Origin: CAVYYW01 sp963772845
Lineage (GTDB): Bacteria > Bacillota > Bacilli > Bacillales > Sporolactobacillaceae
Direction: 5' to 3'
Length of the DNA: 64,000 bases
NCBI GenBank assembly: GCA_963772845.1
Contig: CAVYYW010000009.1
Location: 39,068-103,067, forward strand
The position numbers were made by a program, and so were the translations under genes. Below the pieces are notes generated by a model. The model was not told the DNA's origin and made no database searches. It saw only the letters and a program-made list of their open reading frames with translations. Shown here piece after piece: positions 8,453-16,417 of the stretch. The number at the start of each line of letters is the position of its first letter. The first letter of the stretch is position 1.

Positions 8453-8872
8453 TTACACAGCTTTTGGATTTAATTCTACGTCAATGTTTCCGCGGGTTGC
8501 TTTGGAGTAAGGGCAAACTTTGTGAGCTTCCTTAGCCAGCTCTTCCGCTTCTTCCTGAGAAACGCCGTTAATTTCAATATTTAAGACGGCTGAAATTTTG
8601 AACCCGCCATCTTCAGGGTCCTTCAAAAAGCTTACTTCAGCTGTTGTGATGGAATCAATATCTTTTTTCTTTTGGGAAGCAACAAGATTTAATGCACCGT
8701 CATAGCAGGATGCGTATGTTGCAGCAAAAAGCTGTTCAGGGTTGGAGCCTTTTTTGTCTGATTTTTCAGTTGGCATCACAAGATCAAGATCGATCAGCCC
8801 GTCGTCAGAATTTACATGACCTCCGCGGCCGCCTTTTGCAGTTGCGCTTGATGTAAATAATGCGTTACTCAT
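8453..8872 (-). CDS. ohrB: Ohr-type organic hydroperoxide reductase
   Basis: 139 residues of the OsmC/Ohr family. Both redox cysteines are present: YASCYDGAL (about residue 56) and VCPYSKATRGN (about residue 120), plus NPEQLFAATYAS. Ohr reduces organic and lipid hydroperoxides in the cytoplasm, using dihydrolipoyl or low-molecular thiols. The sequence (TSDDG-like N-terminus, SKATRGN) is nearer the B. subtilis OhrB than OhrA. No OhrR regulator is adjacent, and a SigB-like promoter upstream fits an OhrB-type general-stress gene. The B-type assignment is inference. Confidence 0.88.
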   Translation of the reverse strand: MSNALFTSSATAKGGRGGHVNSDDGLIDLDLVMPTEKSDKKGSNPEQLFAATYASCYDGALNLVASQKKKDIDSITTAEVSFLKDPEDGGFKISAVLNIEINGVSQEEAEELAKEAHKVCPYSKATRGNIDVELNPKAV

Positions 8873-8959
8873 AAAAAAATCTCTCCCTTATTATTTATTA
8901 AGACACATTGAATGTCCGATGCTGTGATTTCTGGGTGATAATTTCACGCCTATGGTATT

Positions 8960-8985
8960 ATACCTGTTATGATCATGCTTTAAAC
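8960..8985 (-). promoter_or_regulatory. candidate SigB-type promoter of ohr
   Basis: Reading the minus strand: GTTTAA (8985-8980), 14 nt, AGGTAT (8965-8960). SigB consensus is GTTTAA-N12-15-GGGTAT, so one mismatch. A TATAAT overlaps the -10, so SigA use is also possible. Confidence 0.5.
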
Positions 8986-9010
8986 ATAAGCAGTTTACCA
9001 GCCAACTTAT

Positions 9011-9943
9011 TCAGACGCTCAGCTTTTCTTTGAGCCGGGCTTCGTAAACCTTCAAGCTTGCATATATCGTTTCCAGGATCGGCGCTGAGATGCCTTCTCG
9101 GCGTGCTTGTTGAACGAGATGACCCTGCAGATGATCAGCTTCGATAAAAAGGTTCTTTTCAATATCCCGCTGCATAGAGGACTTCATCTCATAGCCCATG
9201 CCATCTACCTTCTTAAGCAGCATCTCTTCAATGTTGTCTGCGATCGGTGCCTGCATACTCCTCATGGAACCAGCCGCTTCACTCAATAGTTCCACAATCG
9301 TTTCCCGTCCATTCGGTTCTTCTCTGATTGGACCAATCGGTGCTCTCATGAGAGACGTAATGCCGGACATCACCGTGATGAACAAATGCTTGTGCCACAT
9401 CTCCTGTTCAATCGTATCGCTTAACCGGAAGTTTGCTTTCGTACCGTCAAAAGCAGCTTCGACTTTTTTGATCCGCTCCGTTTTCTCACCGCTCAGCTCG
9501 CCGTACACCAGTTCATTCATCTGACTGGAATGAACCACCCCGCCATCCTGATCAAGTGTCGCCTCAATAAAGCACAAACCACCGAGCACACGATCTTCAC
9601 CAAATGCTGCCACAAGCTTCTCGACATGAAGCATGCCATTTAATACCGGTAGAATGAGTGTGTGTTTCCCTGTAAATGGCCTGATATCTTCCATCACCGT
9701 TTCGAGATGGTAGGCCTTCGTCGCGATTAAAATAAGATCATATGGCTCTGATTTTTCATCTGCAAGGATGAGCTTTGGTATTTCTGAAACATTTCCGAGC
9801 GGACTCTGAATCGTCAGTCCATGCTCTTCCAATTGCTGTTTACGCTTAGCGCGAACGAGAAAGGTAACGTCCTCTCCTTTTTCCAATAGCCGCCCGCCAA
9901 AATACCCGCCTAATGCTCCAGCACCTGCCACTAATATTTTCAT
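9011..9943 (-). CDS. ketopantoate reductase family protein (ApbA/PanE-like)
   Basis: 310 residues: N-terminal Rossmann fold with GAGALGGYFGG (residues 7-17), ATKAYH, LNGM, and the C-terminal ApbA domain with WHKHLFITVMSGITSLMR. PanE reduces 2-dehydropantoate to pantoate with NADPH in CoA synthesis. Many Bacillaceae carry several paralogues and no other pantothenate gene is nearby, so this may act on another 2-oxo acid. Monocistronic, with a good ribosome site. Confidence 0.8.
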   Translation of the reverse strand: MKILVAGAGALGGYFGGRLLEKGEDVTFLVRAKRKQQLEEHGLTIQSPLGNVSEIPKLILADEKSEPYDLILIATKAYHLETVMEDIRPFTGKHTLILPVLNGMLHVEKLVAAFGEDRVLGGLCFIEATLDQDGGVVHSSQMNELVYGELSGEKTERIKKVEAAFDGTKANFRLSDTIEQEMWHKHLFITVMSGITSLMRAPIGPIREEPNGRETIVELLSEAAGSMRSMQAPIADNIEEMLLKKVDGMGYEMKSSMQRDIEKNLFIEADHLQGHLVQQARREGISAPILETIYASLKVYEARLKEKLSV

Positions 9944-10028
9944 AAAAAGAACCTCCTCGATAGCTTTCTATTTATCATTATAAAGCGAAAGAAACGCAAA
10001 ACGAAATGTTCGCGCTCCTTCTGGATAA

Positions 10029-10181
10029 TTAATTGAAGAACACCACAGCAATCAAACCTGCAACGAAGACAAGAATAAGCGTTGCTTTAATGCCCCAATG
10101 TAAAGAATCATTTCCTTTTTCATTCACTTTTTTCTCATGTTCATTGACCGTCTTCCGTTCATTTGGACTGCAGCAGCCCAT
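10029..10181 (-). CDS. 50-residue membrane protein coupled to CstA
   Basis: A small frame whose ATG overlaps the cstA stop as TAATG, so its translation is almost certainly coupled. It starts MGCCSPNERKTVNEHEKKV, a soluble charged half with adjacent cysteines, followed by one hydrophobic helix (about residues 31-48). CstA-type transporters in other bacteria often have a tiny downstream partner (for example E. coli YbdD after CstA), but this sequence is not obviously homologous to it. A role as CstA subunit or regulator is inference. Confidence 0.72.
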   Translation of the reverse strand: MGCCSPNERKTVNEHEKKVNEKGNDSLHWGIKATLILVFVAGLIAVVFFN

Positions 10182-11632
10182 TAAGCCACATGGCCTTTTC
10201 CGGAAACATCAATTTCGAGCGGTACATTTGCCTTCCGCTGTTTATTCGCTGCCACAAAGAAGATAACGATAATCGCCGCTGTAATAATAGCCGCTCCCAC
10301 ATAAGCGATCTTCATCGGCAAACCGAAGCCGATCGTCGCATTCAGAATGTACGTCATGGTGGCCATGGTCATGAACACTCCTGGAATCATCGCAATCCAG
10401 TAGTTCTTTTTAGCAATGAACAGGTACATGGCTCCGACCCACAGGGCGATCACCGCCGTTGATTGGTTGGCCCATGAGAAGTAGCGCCACAGCAAAGTAA
10501 AGTCAATTCTTGTCAGTGCAAAAGAGATCACAAACATTGGTAAAGCAATCCACAACCGATTCAGTACTTTTTTCTGTGAAAAGTTGAAGTAATCGGCCAG
10601 AATCATCCGTGCACTTCGGAACGATGTGTCTCCGGATGTAATTGGAAGGACGATAACGCCGAGAACAGCTAACGTTCCGCCAACAGCGCCAAGCATCAGA
10701 CCGGATGCCTTGCTGACGACAGCGGCAGGTCCGCCATTTGCAAGAATTTCGTTAAGCCCAGTTGATCCATGGAATAAGCTCATTGCAGCCGCCGCCCAAA
10801 TCATGGCGATAATCCCTTCTGCAATCATCATTCCGTAAAAGATCTTGCGTCCTTGTCCTTCTTTTTGTGTTGTTCTGGAAATAATTGGTGTTTGAGTGGC
10901 GTGGAAGCCGGACAGTGCCCCACATGAAATGGTCAAGAATAACAATGGAAAAATTGGTGCGTGATCAGGATGCATATTTGCAAAGGTAATCTCCGGAATC
11001 GGTGCACCTGTGAATACAAGCGCGCCGCCAACACCAATCGCACTGATGACGAGCAATGCTCCAAAAACCGGATAAAAACGACCAATAATTTTATCAATCG
11101 GCAGCATCGTTGCCAAAATATAGTAAATAAAGATAACAGCAAGAATAACGCCCATCCCAACGGAGCCATGCATTAAATTATGCAGCAATGTTGCGGGTGC
11201 CGTTACGAAAACGGTTCCCACTAATAACAATAAGAGAATCGCAAAAGCGTTAACGACATGCTTCATAAATTTCCCGAGAAATTTTCCTGCCAGCTCCGGA
11301 AGATGTGCCCCCCGGTTTCGGATAGAAATCATCCCGGTCAAATAGTCATGTACGGCTCCGCCAAAAATACAGCCGATAACAATCCAGAAAAAAGCGACCG
11401 GTCCGTATAAAGCCCCAAGAATCGGGCCAAAGATCGGGCCAACCCCTGCGATATTCAACAGCTGAATGAGTGAATTTTTCTTCGTGTTCATCGGAAGATA
11501 ATCGACCCCGTCTTCATGTGTGAAGGCAGGCGTTCTCCGTTCTTCTTTTATTCCAAAAATCTTTTCAACAACTTTTCCATAAGTAAAGTAGCCGACGATT
11601 AACAGGACGATCCCTGCAAGAAATGTATACAT
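10181..11632 (-). CDS. cstA: CstA-family transporter (probable pyruvate uptake)
   Basis: 483 residues, almost wholly hydrophobic, with the family motifs LLNIAGVGPIFGPILGALYGP and GGAVHDYLTGM, and about 13 membrane helices. E. coli members CstA and BtsT take up pyruvate; peptide uptake has also been proposed for the family. GAGGAG precedes the ATG by about 6 nt. The lytT-lytS genes lie directly upstream on the same strand, paralleling the E. coli BtsSR-BtsT and B. subtilis LytST-pftAB pyruvate systems. Its promoter has a cre box and tandem repeats. The short variant (483 versus about 700 residues in E. coli) is common in Firmicutes. Confidence 0.9.
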   Translation of the reverse strand: MYTFLAGIVLLIVGYFTYGKVVEKIFGIKEERRTPAFTHEDGVDYLPMNTKKNSLIQLLNIAGVGPIFGPILGALYGPVAFFWIVIGCIFGGAVHDYLTGMISIRNRGAHLPELAGKFLGKFMKHVVNAFAILLLLLVGTVFVTAPATLLHNLMHGSVGMGVILAVIFIYYILATMLPIDKIIGRFYPVFGALLVISAIGVGGALVFTGAPIPEITFANMHPDHAPIFPLLFLTISCGALSGFHATQTPIISRTTQKEGQGRKIFYGMMIAEGIIAMIWAAAAMSLFHGSTGLNEILANGGPAAVVSKASGLMLGAVGGTLAVLGVIVLPITSGDTSFRSARMILADYFNFSQKKVLNRLWIALPMFVISFALTRIDFTLLWRYFSWANQSTAVIALWVGAMYLFIAKKNYWIAMIPGVFMTMATMTYILNATIGFGLPMKIAYVGAAIITAAIIVIFFVAANKQRKANVPLEIDVSGKGHVA

Positions 11633-11651
11633 ATAAGTTCTCCTCTCGGGT

Positions 11652-11665
11652 TGAATGCGCTTACA
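11652..11665 (-). promoter_or_regulatory. cre box (CcpA site) in cstA leader
   Basis: TGTAAGCGCATTCA on the minus strand fits the consensus TGNAANCGNWNNCA at every fixed position. It lies between the -10 and the ribosome site, where bound CcpA would block transcription. Confidence 0.75.
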
Positions 11666-11668
11666 TTC

Positions 11669-11725
11669 ATTATAGGAGAACTTTTCAGTAAATTGGGCGT
11701 TTCGAGAGCAACATGCTGTAAATTG
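11669..11725 (-). promoter_or_regulatory. cstA promoter with two CAATTTAC direct repeats
   Basis: A perfect -10 TATAAT (11674-11669) has no good -35. Instead CAATTTAC occurs twice on the minus strand (11725-11718 and 11695-11688), exactly 30 bp apart, the proximal copy overlapping the -35 position. This suits a pair of sites for the LytTR-type activator encoded upstream. Confidence 0.6.
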
Positions 11726-11768
11726 AGCATGAGAGACAGAAATCAGCAGCTAACATGCAGCAGGCGGA

Positions 11769-12500
11769 TCAAATTTCGAGCCGCGCCCGCAGTGCTTTCA
11801 CGTAATTCCGGCTGACAGACAGCTGCTCCTCCACCCCATCAAGCTCTAACTGATAGGCGCCGTTGAACCATGGCGTTAATCGTTTGATATACTCTAGATT
11901 CACCAGATAGCTTTTATGAATACGAAAAAAAGAATAGCCGGATAAACGGTTTTCGAGTTCCTTTAACGGCATTTTAGTAACGTATTCTTCATTGGCCAAA
12001 ATGATTTTCGAAACCTTTTCTTCATGAAAAATGTATTGAATCTCCTTAGGATCGACATAGATGATATCCCCGGAGCCATCAAGAGCTAGCTTTCCGTTAC
12101 GCGTCTGTTCATCCGTCTGATTGGCCTGTAAAAGTAATTTCTCCAGCCTCTGAACGGTTTCTCCGATTTGTTCTTCGTCATAAGGCTTGAGCAAATAATC
12201 GAGTGCTTCAAAGCGGAAAGCTTGAGCGGCAAAGTCTGGGTAAGCTGTCGCAAACACAATAAGCGGTGCGTGCTTTAGTTTTTTCAATGAATCCGCTGCT
12301 TCCATTCCGTTCATTTTTGGCATTTCAATGTCTAAAAAAACCACATCTGGTTGAAGCTGGATAGCCTTCATGACCGCTCCTTCCCCAGAATCAGCCTCCC
12401 CAATGACCTGTATTTGCGGGTATTGCTGCAGTAAATGCTTAAGTTCATCACGGCTGTACATTTCATCATCTGCAACGAGCGCCTTGATCCGTTCCCCCAT
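11769..12500 (-). CDS. lytT: LytTR-family response regulator
   Basis: 243 residues: an N-terminal receiver (acidic pocket DD at 11-12, phospho-acceptor D57 in DVVFLDIEMPKMNG, conserved K in LDYLLKPYD) and a C-terminal LytTR DNA-binding domain (FFRIHKSYLVNLEYI). It should bind direct repeats as a phosphorylated dimer and activate cstA just downstream. The ATG lies immediately after the lytS stop (TAA-ATG), with AGGAGG inside the end of lytS, so the pair is co-translated. In B. subtilis LytT responds to pyruvate through LytS. Confidence 0.9.
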   Translation of the reverse strand: MGERIKALVADDEMYSRDELKHLLQQYPQIQVIGEADSGEGAVMKAIQLQPDVVFLDIEMPKMNGMEAADSLKKLKHAPLIVFATAYPDFAAQAFRFEALDYLLKPYDEEQIGETVQRLEKLLLQANQTDEQTRNGKLALDGSGDIIYVDPKEIQYIFHEEKVSKIILANEEYVTKMPLKELENRLSGYSFFRIHKSYLVNLEYIKRLTPWFNGAYQLELDGVEEQLSVSRNYVKALRARLEI

Positions 12501-14237
12501 TTATCTTTCCTCCTGATCGGGCAAGGTGAACGTAATCCGTGTTCCGATGCCCAATTTACTCTCAATTTTAAGTGCCGCTTCTTCTCCAAACATCAATGTT
12601 AGCCTGCGGTTGACGTTGTATAAACCAAGACCTGTTCCACCTTCTGCGGACACCATTTCCTGACCCAGCTGCTGAAGCCGCTGCTCTTCAATCCCTGTGC
12701 CATTATCCTCAACAGAAACGTCAACGCTCTGCCCATTACGCTTGATGACAATAGAAATCAGACAGGCATGATCCATGTCCTTAATCCCGTGCTTAATCGC
12801 ATTTTCCACAATCGGCTGTAAAGTAAGCGGCGGAATCGACCGTTCTAAAACGCTTTCATCAATAGCATAGCTGACGCGCAGCTTATTCACAAACCTCGCC
12901 TCTTCAATCGACAAATAGGCTTTGACATGCTTCAGCTCTGTCTCAAGAGAGGTCCATTTTTCCGTCGTCCCCGTTAAGTTCTGCCTGAAAAAATGAGAAA
13001 GTGAAATTAGCAGCTTGCGGGCTTTCCCTGGGTCAATGCGGGTGAGAGAAACGATGGTATTCAGCGAATTAAACAGAAAATGCGGGCTGATCTGTGCCTG
13101 CAGAACCTTTATCTCAGCCTCTTTTGCCAGCTGATAGGCCTTGTCCGCATCAGCGATCTCAAGCTGATTGCTTAACAGCTTGCTCAGGCCGGAAATTAAT
13201 TCAATCACGACATTTGTGATTTCTTTTTCAGATCGAAAATAAAATTTAATCGTGCCCACTGTTGCCTCTCTTTGCTTTAAAGGAGCAATAACCGCCGCAT
13301 TCAACGGGCAGTTTTCTTTTACACAGTGAATGCTGTCACTCTTTGCAATAACCAGCTTGCCTTCTTTTAACACCTGATGGGTAATTTCTGTTTGAATGGG
13401 ATGGTTGGCCTGGTGGTGATCATCGCCCACCCCAATATGCGCCAGGATTCTGGACTGGCTTGTCATCGATATCGCCATCACGCTCACTTCACGATGCAAG
13501 ATCCTGCACACACTTTCAGCAGAAACGAGATTCATCCCTTTCCGCAAGTAGCCGAGCGTCTGATCTGCAATCCGAAGGGCTTTTTGAGCCTGGAGCGCCC
13601 CAGCCTTTTCTTCTTCACTGATCACATTTTGAATGATAAGGAGGAAAAGCGCCGTCCCAATGCCATTGGCGAGGATCATCGGCACACCGATCATGCCGAC
13701 GAGGGTGAGCGCTTTATCAAAAGGCTTTGCCAGCAGCAGAATGATCATCATCTGCATCGTTTCTGCAAATGCTCCGAGAAGCAGCGCCTTCGGAAGACTG
13801 ATATGCTTTGTCTTCCGGTGAAAAGCAGCTGAGATAATACCGGCTGTAATCGTTGCTAGCCCGCATGAAACTGCGGTAAACCCGCCTAACGTAAAGCGAT
13901 GAATCCCAGCAATCAACCCTGCGCCAATGCCGACACGGTACCCGCCGAGAAGACCCGCCAGTACGATTCCGATCACACGCGAGTTCGCAATCGCTTCGTC
14001 TGGTGAAAGACCATTCGCCCACCGATTGAACTCAAGCGAATCGGTGTTGAAGGTGATCCCGGAATAGGTTCCGATGATGCCAAAAAAACCAAAAAACAAG
14101 ATCGCAATGATTTGTTGCTTCCAATTGAGCTTGTCATGGTAAATCATATCTCTAAAAAAGCGGAACCTCGTCAAAATAAACGCAATCGTCACGATGATGC
14201 CGAGCCGCTCCAGCATCGTCACAAGAAGCTCAAACAT
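12501..14237 (-). CDS. lytS: LytS-type sensor histidine kinase
   Basis: 578 residues. The N-terminus holds a 5TM-5TMR_LYT membrane sensor (about 1-200), then a GAF-like domain (about 230-360), the phospho-acceptor motif QAQISPHFLFNSLNT, and an HATPase_c domain with VENAIKHG, DNGTGI and GTGLGLYNV. The related LytS and BtsS kinases sense pyruvate. I start at the ATG at 14237, giving MFELLVTMLERLG like known LytS N-termini; an ATG at 14264 lies before GGGAGG. The gene begins beside a degenerate repeat array (14.3-14.7 kb). Confidence 0.9.
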   Translation of the reverse strand: MFELLVTMLERLGIIVTIAFILTRFRFFRDMIYHDKLNWKQQIIAILFFGFFGIIGTYSGITFNTDSLEFNRWANGLSPDEAIANSRVIGIVLAGLLGGYRVGIGAGLIAGIHRFTLGGFTAVSCGLATITAGIISAAFHRKTKHISLPKALLLGAFAETMQMMIILLLAKPFDKALTLVGMIGVPMILANGIGTALFLLIIQNVISEEEKAGALQAQKALRIADQTLGYLRKGMNLVSAESVCRILHREVSVMAISMTSQSRILAHIGVGDDHHQANHPIQTEITHQVLKEGKLVIAKSDSIHCVKENCPLNAAVIAPLKQREATVGTIKFYFRSEKEITNVVIELISGLSKLLSNQLEIADADKAYQLAKEAEIKVLQAQISPHFLFNSLNTIVSLTRIDPGKARKLLISLSHFFRQNLTGTTEKWTSLETELKHVKAYLSIEEARFVNKLRVSYAIDESVLERSIPPLTLQPIVENAIKHGIKDMDHACLISIVIKRNGQSVDVSVEDNGTGIEEQRLQQLGQEMVSAEGGTGLGLYNVNRRLTLMFGEEAALKIESKLGIGTRITFTLPDQEER

Positions 14238-14309
14238 AGCCAGCCTTAACCTCCCTTTATACATGCTTCGTTACTCTAAGATTATCACGAAAAATAATTT
14301 AGCGCGCAA

Positions 14310-14690
14310 ACGACTCATTGGATTCCACTTTTTCAGGTTTTGACGCTTTTTTGTCCTCCAACGCCTCGTTTGGATTCCACTTTTTCGGCTTTTCGCGCTT
14401 AGATGGCCGCCAACACCTCGTTTAGGGCCATCTTTTCACCTTTTCAGCCTTTGGATGCGCCTCTTTGCCTCTTTTAACCTTCCTTTGGATTCTCAACCTT
14501 TTAGGCCATCCTTTCACCTTTTTTGATCCGCAACCCTTTAGATCTTTTCATTTTCACCTTTGTTATGGCCGCAAACACCTCGTTTAGGGCCATCTTTTCA
14601 CCTTTTCAGCCTTTGGATGGCCGCTAAACACCCCGTTTAGGACTTTCACTTTTTCGGATTTTCAACCTTTTTTCATCCATCACGCATCTA
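14310..14690. repeat. degenerate tandem repeat array C (about 53-bp units)
   Basis: About seven diverged units. Two 55-bp blocks, 14403-14457 and 14565-14619, differ at one base and lie 162 bp apart, three units. The core ATGGCCGCAAACACCTC with TTTAGGGCCATC matches the reverse complement of units in the array at 46983-47350. Confidence 0.75.
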
Positions 14691-15180
14691 TTATGAAATT
14701 GATTTTTCTTGGAAAAATAATAAGGTAAGTTAATTTCATAATTACCCATTTCAGTAAAATAAACGAAAATTTATTGGTAATTTGTCAGGAATGCCAACTG
14801 TTTGTCAAGTTGATTAAAGCCGTTAGGTGGCGACTCCTGCGGGAATAGTTTGAGCTGAAGACCCCGCAGACGCGTAGCGGCGAGGAGGCTGAGGCCAAGC
14901 CCGTTTTCGGAAAGCGTCCACCTGAATGATAAATCAACAGAGTTCTATTATGAAATTGCATTTAAATTATAAAAAATTGAATAAGGTATGAAAAATTATG
15001 ATTTTTCATGATTAATAGCTAACCGGCTTTCCATTAAGTTTAAATCTCACTGCAACCGCCTCTGGCATTCTCTTCAAGCAAAAAATTAGTAATTATCCTT
15101 TGAACCTTAGTAAACTGAATCATGTAGAAAACATTTATATGATTCCGATTAGAGGACATTTCATAATAGACGCAAGAGTT
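14691..15180. other. intergenic stretch with a Bacillaceae-type repeat
   Basis: No gene seen. At 14825-14923 lies a GC-richer element bounded by AGGTGG and CCACCT, with GACTCCTGCGGG and CGGAAAGCG inside, a pattern scattered through many Bacillaceae genomes. The rest is AT-rich. Confidence 0.5.
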
Positions 15181-15195
15181 AAGGAGTGAAAGGCT

Positions 15196-16212
15196 TTGTC
15201 TAAAGGAAAAAAACTAAGTGATATTAAATTTTCTGTGCTTGATCTTGCCCCCATCTTAGAGGGAGGGACGGCTTCCGATTCGTTCCGTAACAGTCTGGAT
15301 CTCGCGCAGCATGCTGAAAAAATGGGCTTCAACCGCTACTGGCTTGCCGAACATCATAATATGCCAGGTATTGCGAGTTCAGCGACTTCTGTTGCGATCA
15401 GCCATATCGCAGCCGGCACATCCACGATTCGAGTTGGCGCGGGTGGCATAATGCTTCCTAACCATCCTCCGCTCGTGATAGCTGAACAGTTCGGGACATT
15501 AGAATCTCTTTATCCCGGACGGATTGATCTAGGGCTTGGACGTGCCCCAGGGACAGATCACATTACATCCCGCGCGCTTCGAAGAGATGTAAAGGTAAAC
15601 GGTGAGAACTTCCCTGAGCAAGTGGAAGAACTACGCGGATATTTTGATCCAACGCTTTCGGGGGGACAGCTGAATGTTCATGCAGTGCCTGGCGAAGATC
15701 TTTCCATCCCGATCTGGCTGCTTGGTTCAAGCGGATTTAGTGCTCAACTAGCTGGACAGCTTGGCTTGCCATTTGCATTTGCGAGCCATTTTGCCGCTGA
15801 GAACACGCTGCCGGCTCTTCAGATTTACCGCAGCCATTTTCAACCATCAGATGTGCTCAATGAGCCTTATGTGATGGTAGGAGCGAACGTGATCGCAGCT
15901 GAGACAAATGAAAGGGCACGTTTTCTGGTGACGTCACAGCAGCAGCAATTGCTCGGTATGGTTCGCAATAAGCCTAATAAGCTTCAGCCGCCTGTGGAGG
16001 ACATTGAAAGCCTCATGACTGACTATGAAAAGATGGCGCTAAAAGACCGCATGAATTCATCAATTGTCGGCACGCCTGCCATCGTTAAAGAAAAGCTCCA
16101 AAGCTTCCTCGATGACACCCAGGCTGACGAAGTGATTGTTAACTCTCAGATCTTTGATCATCAGGAGCGGATTCGGTCCTATGAGCTATTAAACAGTGTC
16201 ATAAAAGATTGA
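15196..16212 (+). CDS. luciferase-like flavin monooxygenase (LLM class)
   Basis: 338 residues with a TIM-barrel luciferase-like fold: FSVLDLAPI, RYWLAEHHNMPGIASSATSV, IRVGAGGIMLPNHPPLVIAEQF and GLGRAPGTD. These match the single-component FMN- or F420-like oxidoreductases such as B. subtilis YceB. They use reduced flavin and O2; the substrate is unknown. The start is TTG at 15196, set by AAGGAG about 9 nt upstream. It is monocistronic with two hairpins after the stop. Confidence 0.85.
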   Translation: MSKGKKLSDIKFSVLDLAPILEGGTASDSFRNSLDLAQHAEKMGFNRYWLAEHHNMPGIASSATSVAISHIAAGTSTIRVGAGGIMLPNHPPLVIAEQFGTLESLYPGRIDLGLGRAPGTDHITSRALRRDVKVNGENFPEQVEELRGYFDPTLSGGQLNVHAVPGEDLSIPIWLLGSSGFSAQLAGQLGLPFAFASHFAAENTLPALQIYRSHFQPSDVLNEPYVMVGANVIAAETNERARFLVTSQQQQLLGMVRNKPNKLQPPVEDIESLMTDYEKMALKDRMNSSIVGTPAIVKEKLQSFLDDTQADEVIVNSQIFDHQERIRSYELLNSVIKD

Positions 16213-16216
16213 TAAA

Positions 16217-16261
16217 AGCCGGGAAACCGGCTACAGCAGGCTGTCGGGAATCCGGCAGCCT
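16217..16261 (+). terminator. double hairpin after monooxygenase gene
   Basis: AGCCGG-gaaa-CCGGCT is followed by an imperfect GGCTGTCGG/CCGGCAGCC stem and TTTAATTT. Confidence 0.65.
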
Positions 16262-16379
16262 TTAATTTATGTTTGTGCTGAAACTAACATTATGACAGTG
16301 ACTCTAGCGAAAACCTCCTCGGAAAGCAGCTTCTTCCCACTTAATTAAGTATTGTTACTCCAGTAATTGAAATTTAAAA

Positions 16380-16416
16380 AAGAGCTTCCGATGGTTGGTC
16401 GAAAGCCCTTTTTTCC
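16380..16416 (-). terminator. terminator of the sigma/anti-sigma operon
   Basis: GGGCTTTCG and CGGAAGCTC (minus strand) pair with two mismatches and run into T6, directly after the anti-sigma stop. Confidence 0.55.
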
Positions 16417-16417
16417 C

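Noticed and set aside
12368..12589. 73-codon frame across the lytS-lytT junction
   Set aside because: It is a shadow of the two well-supported genes in another frame.
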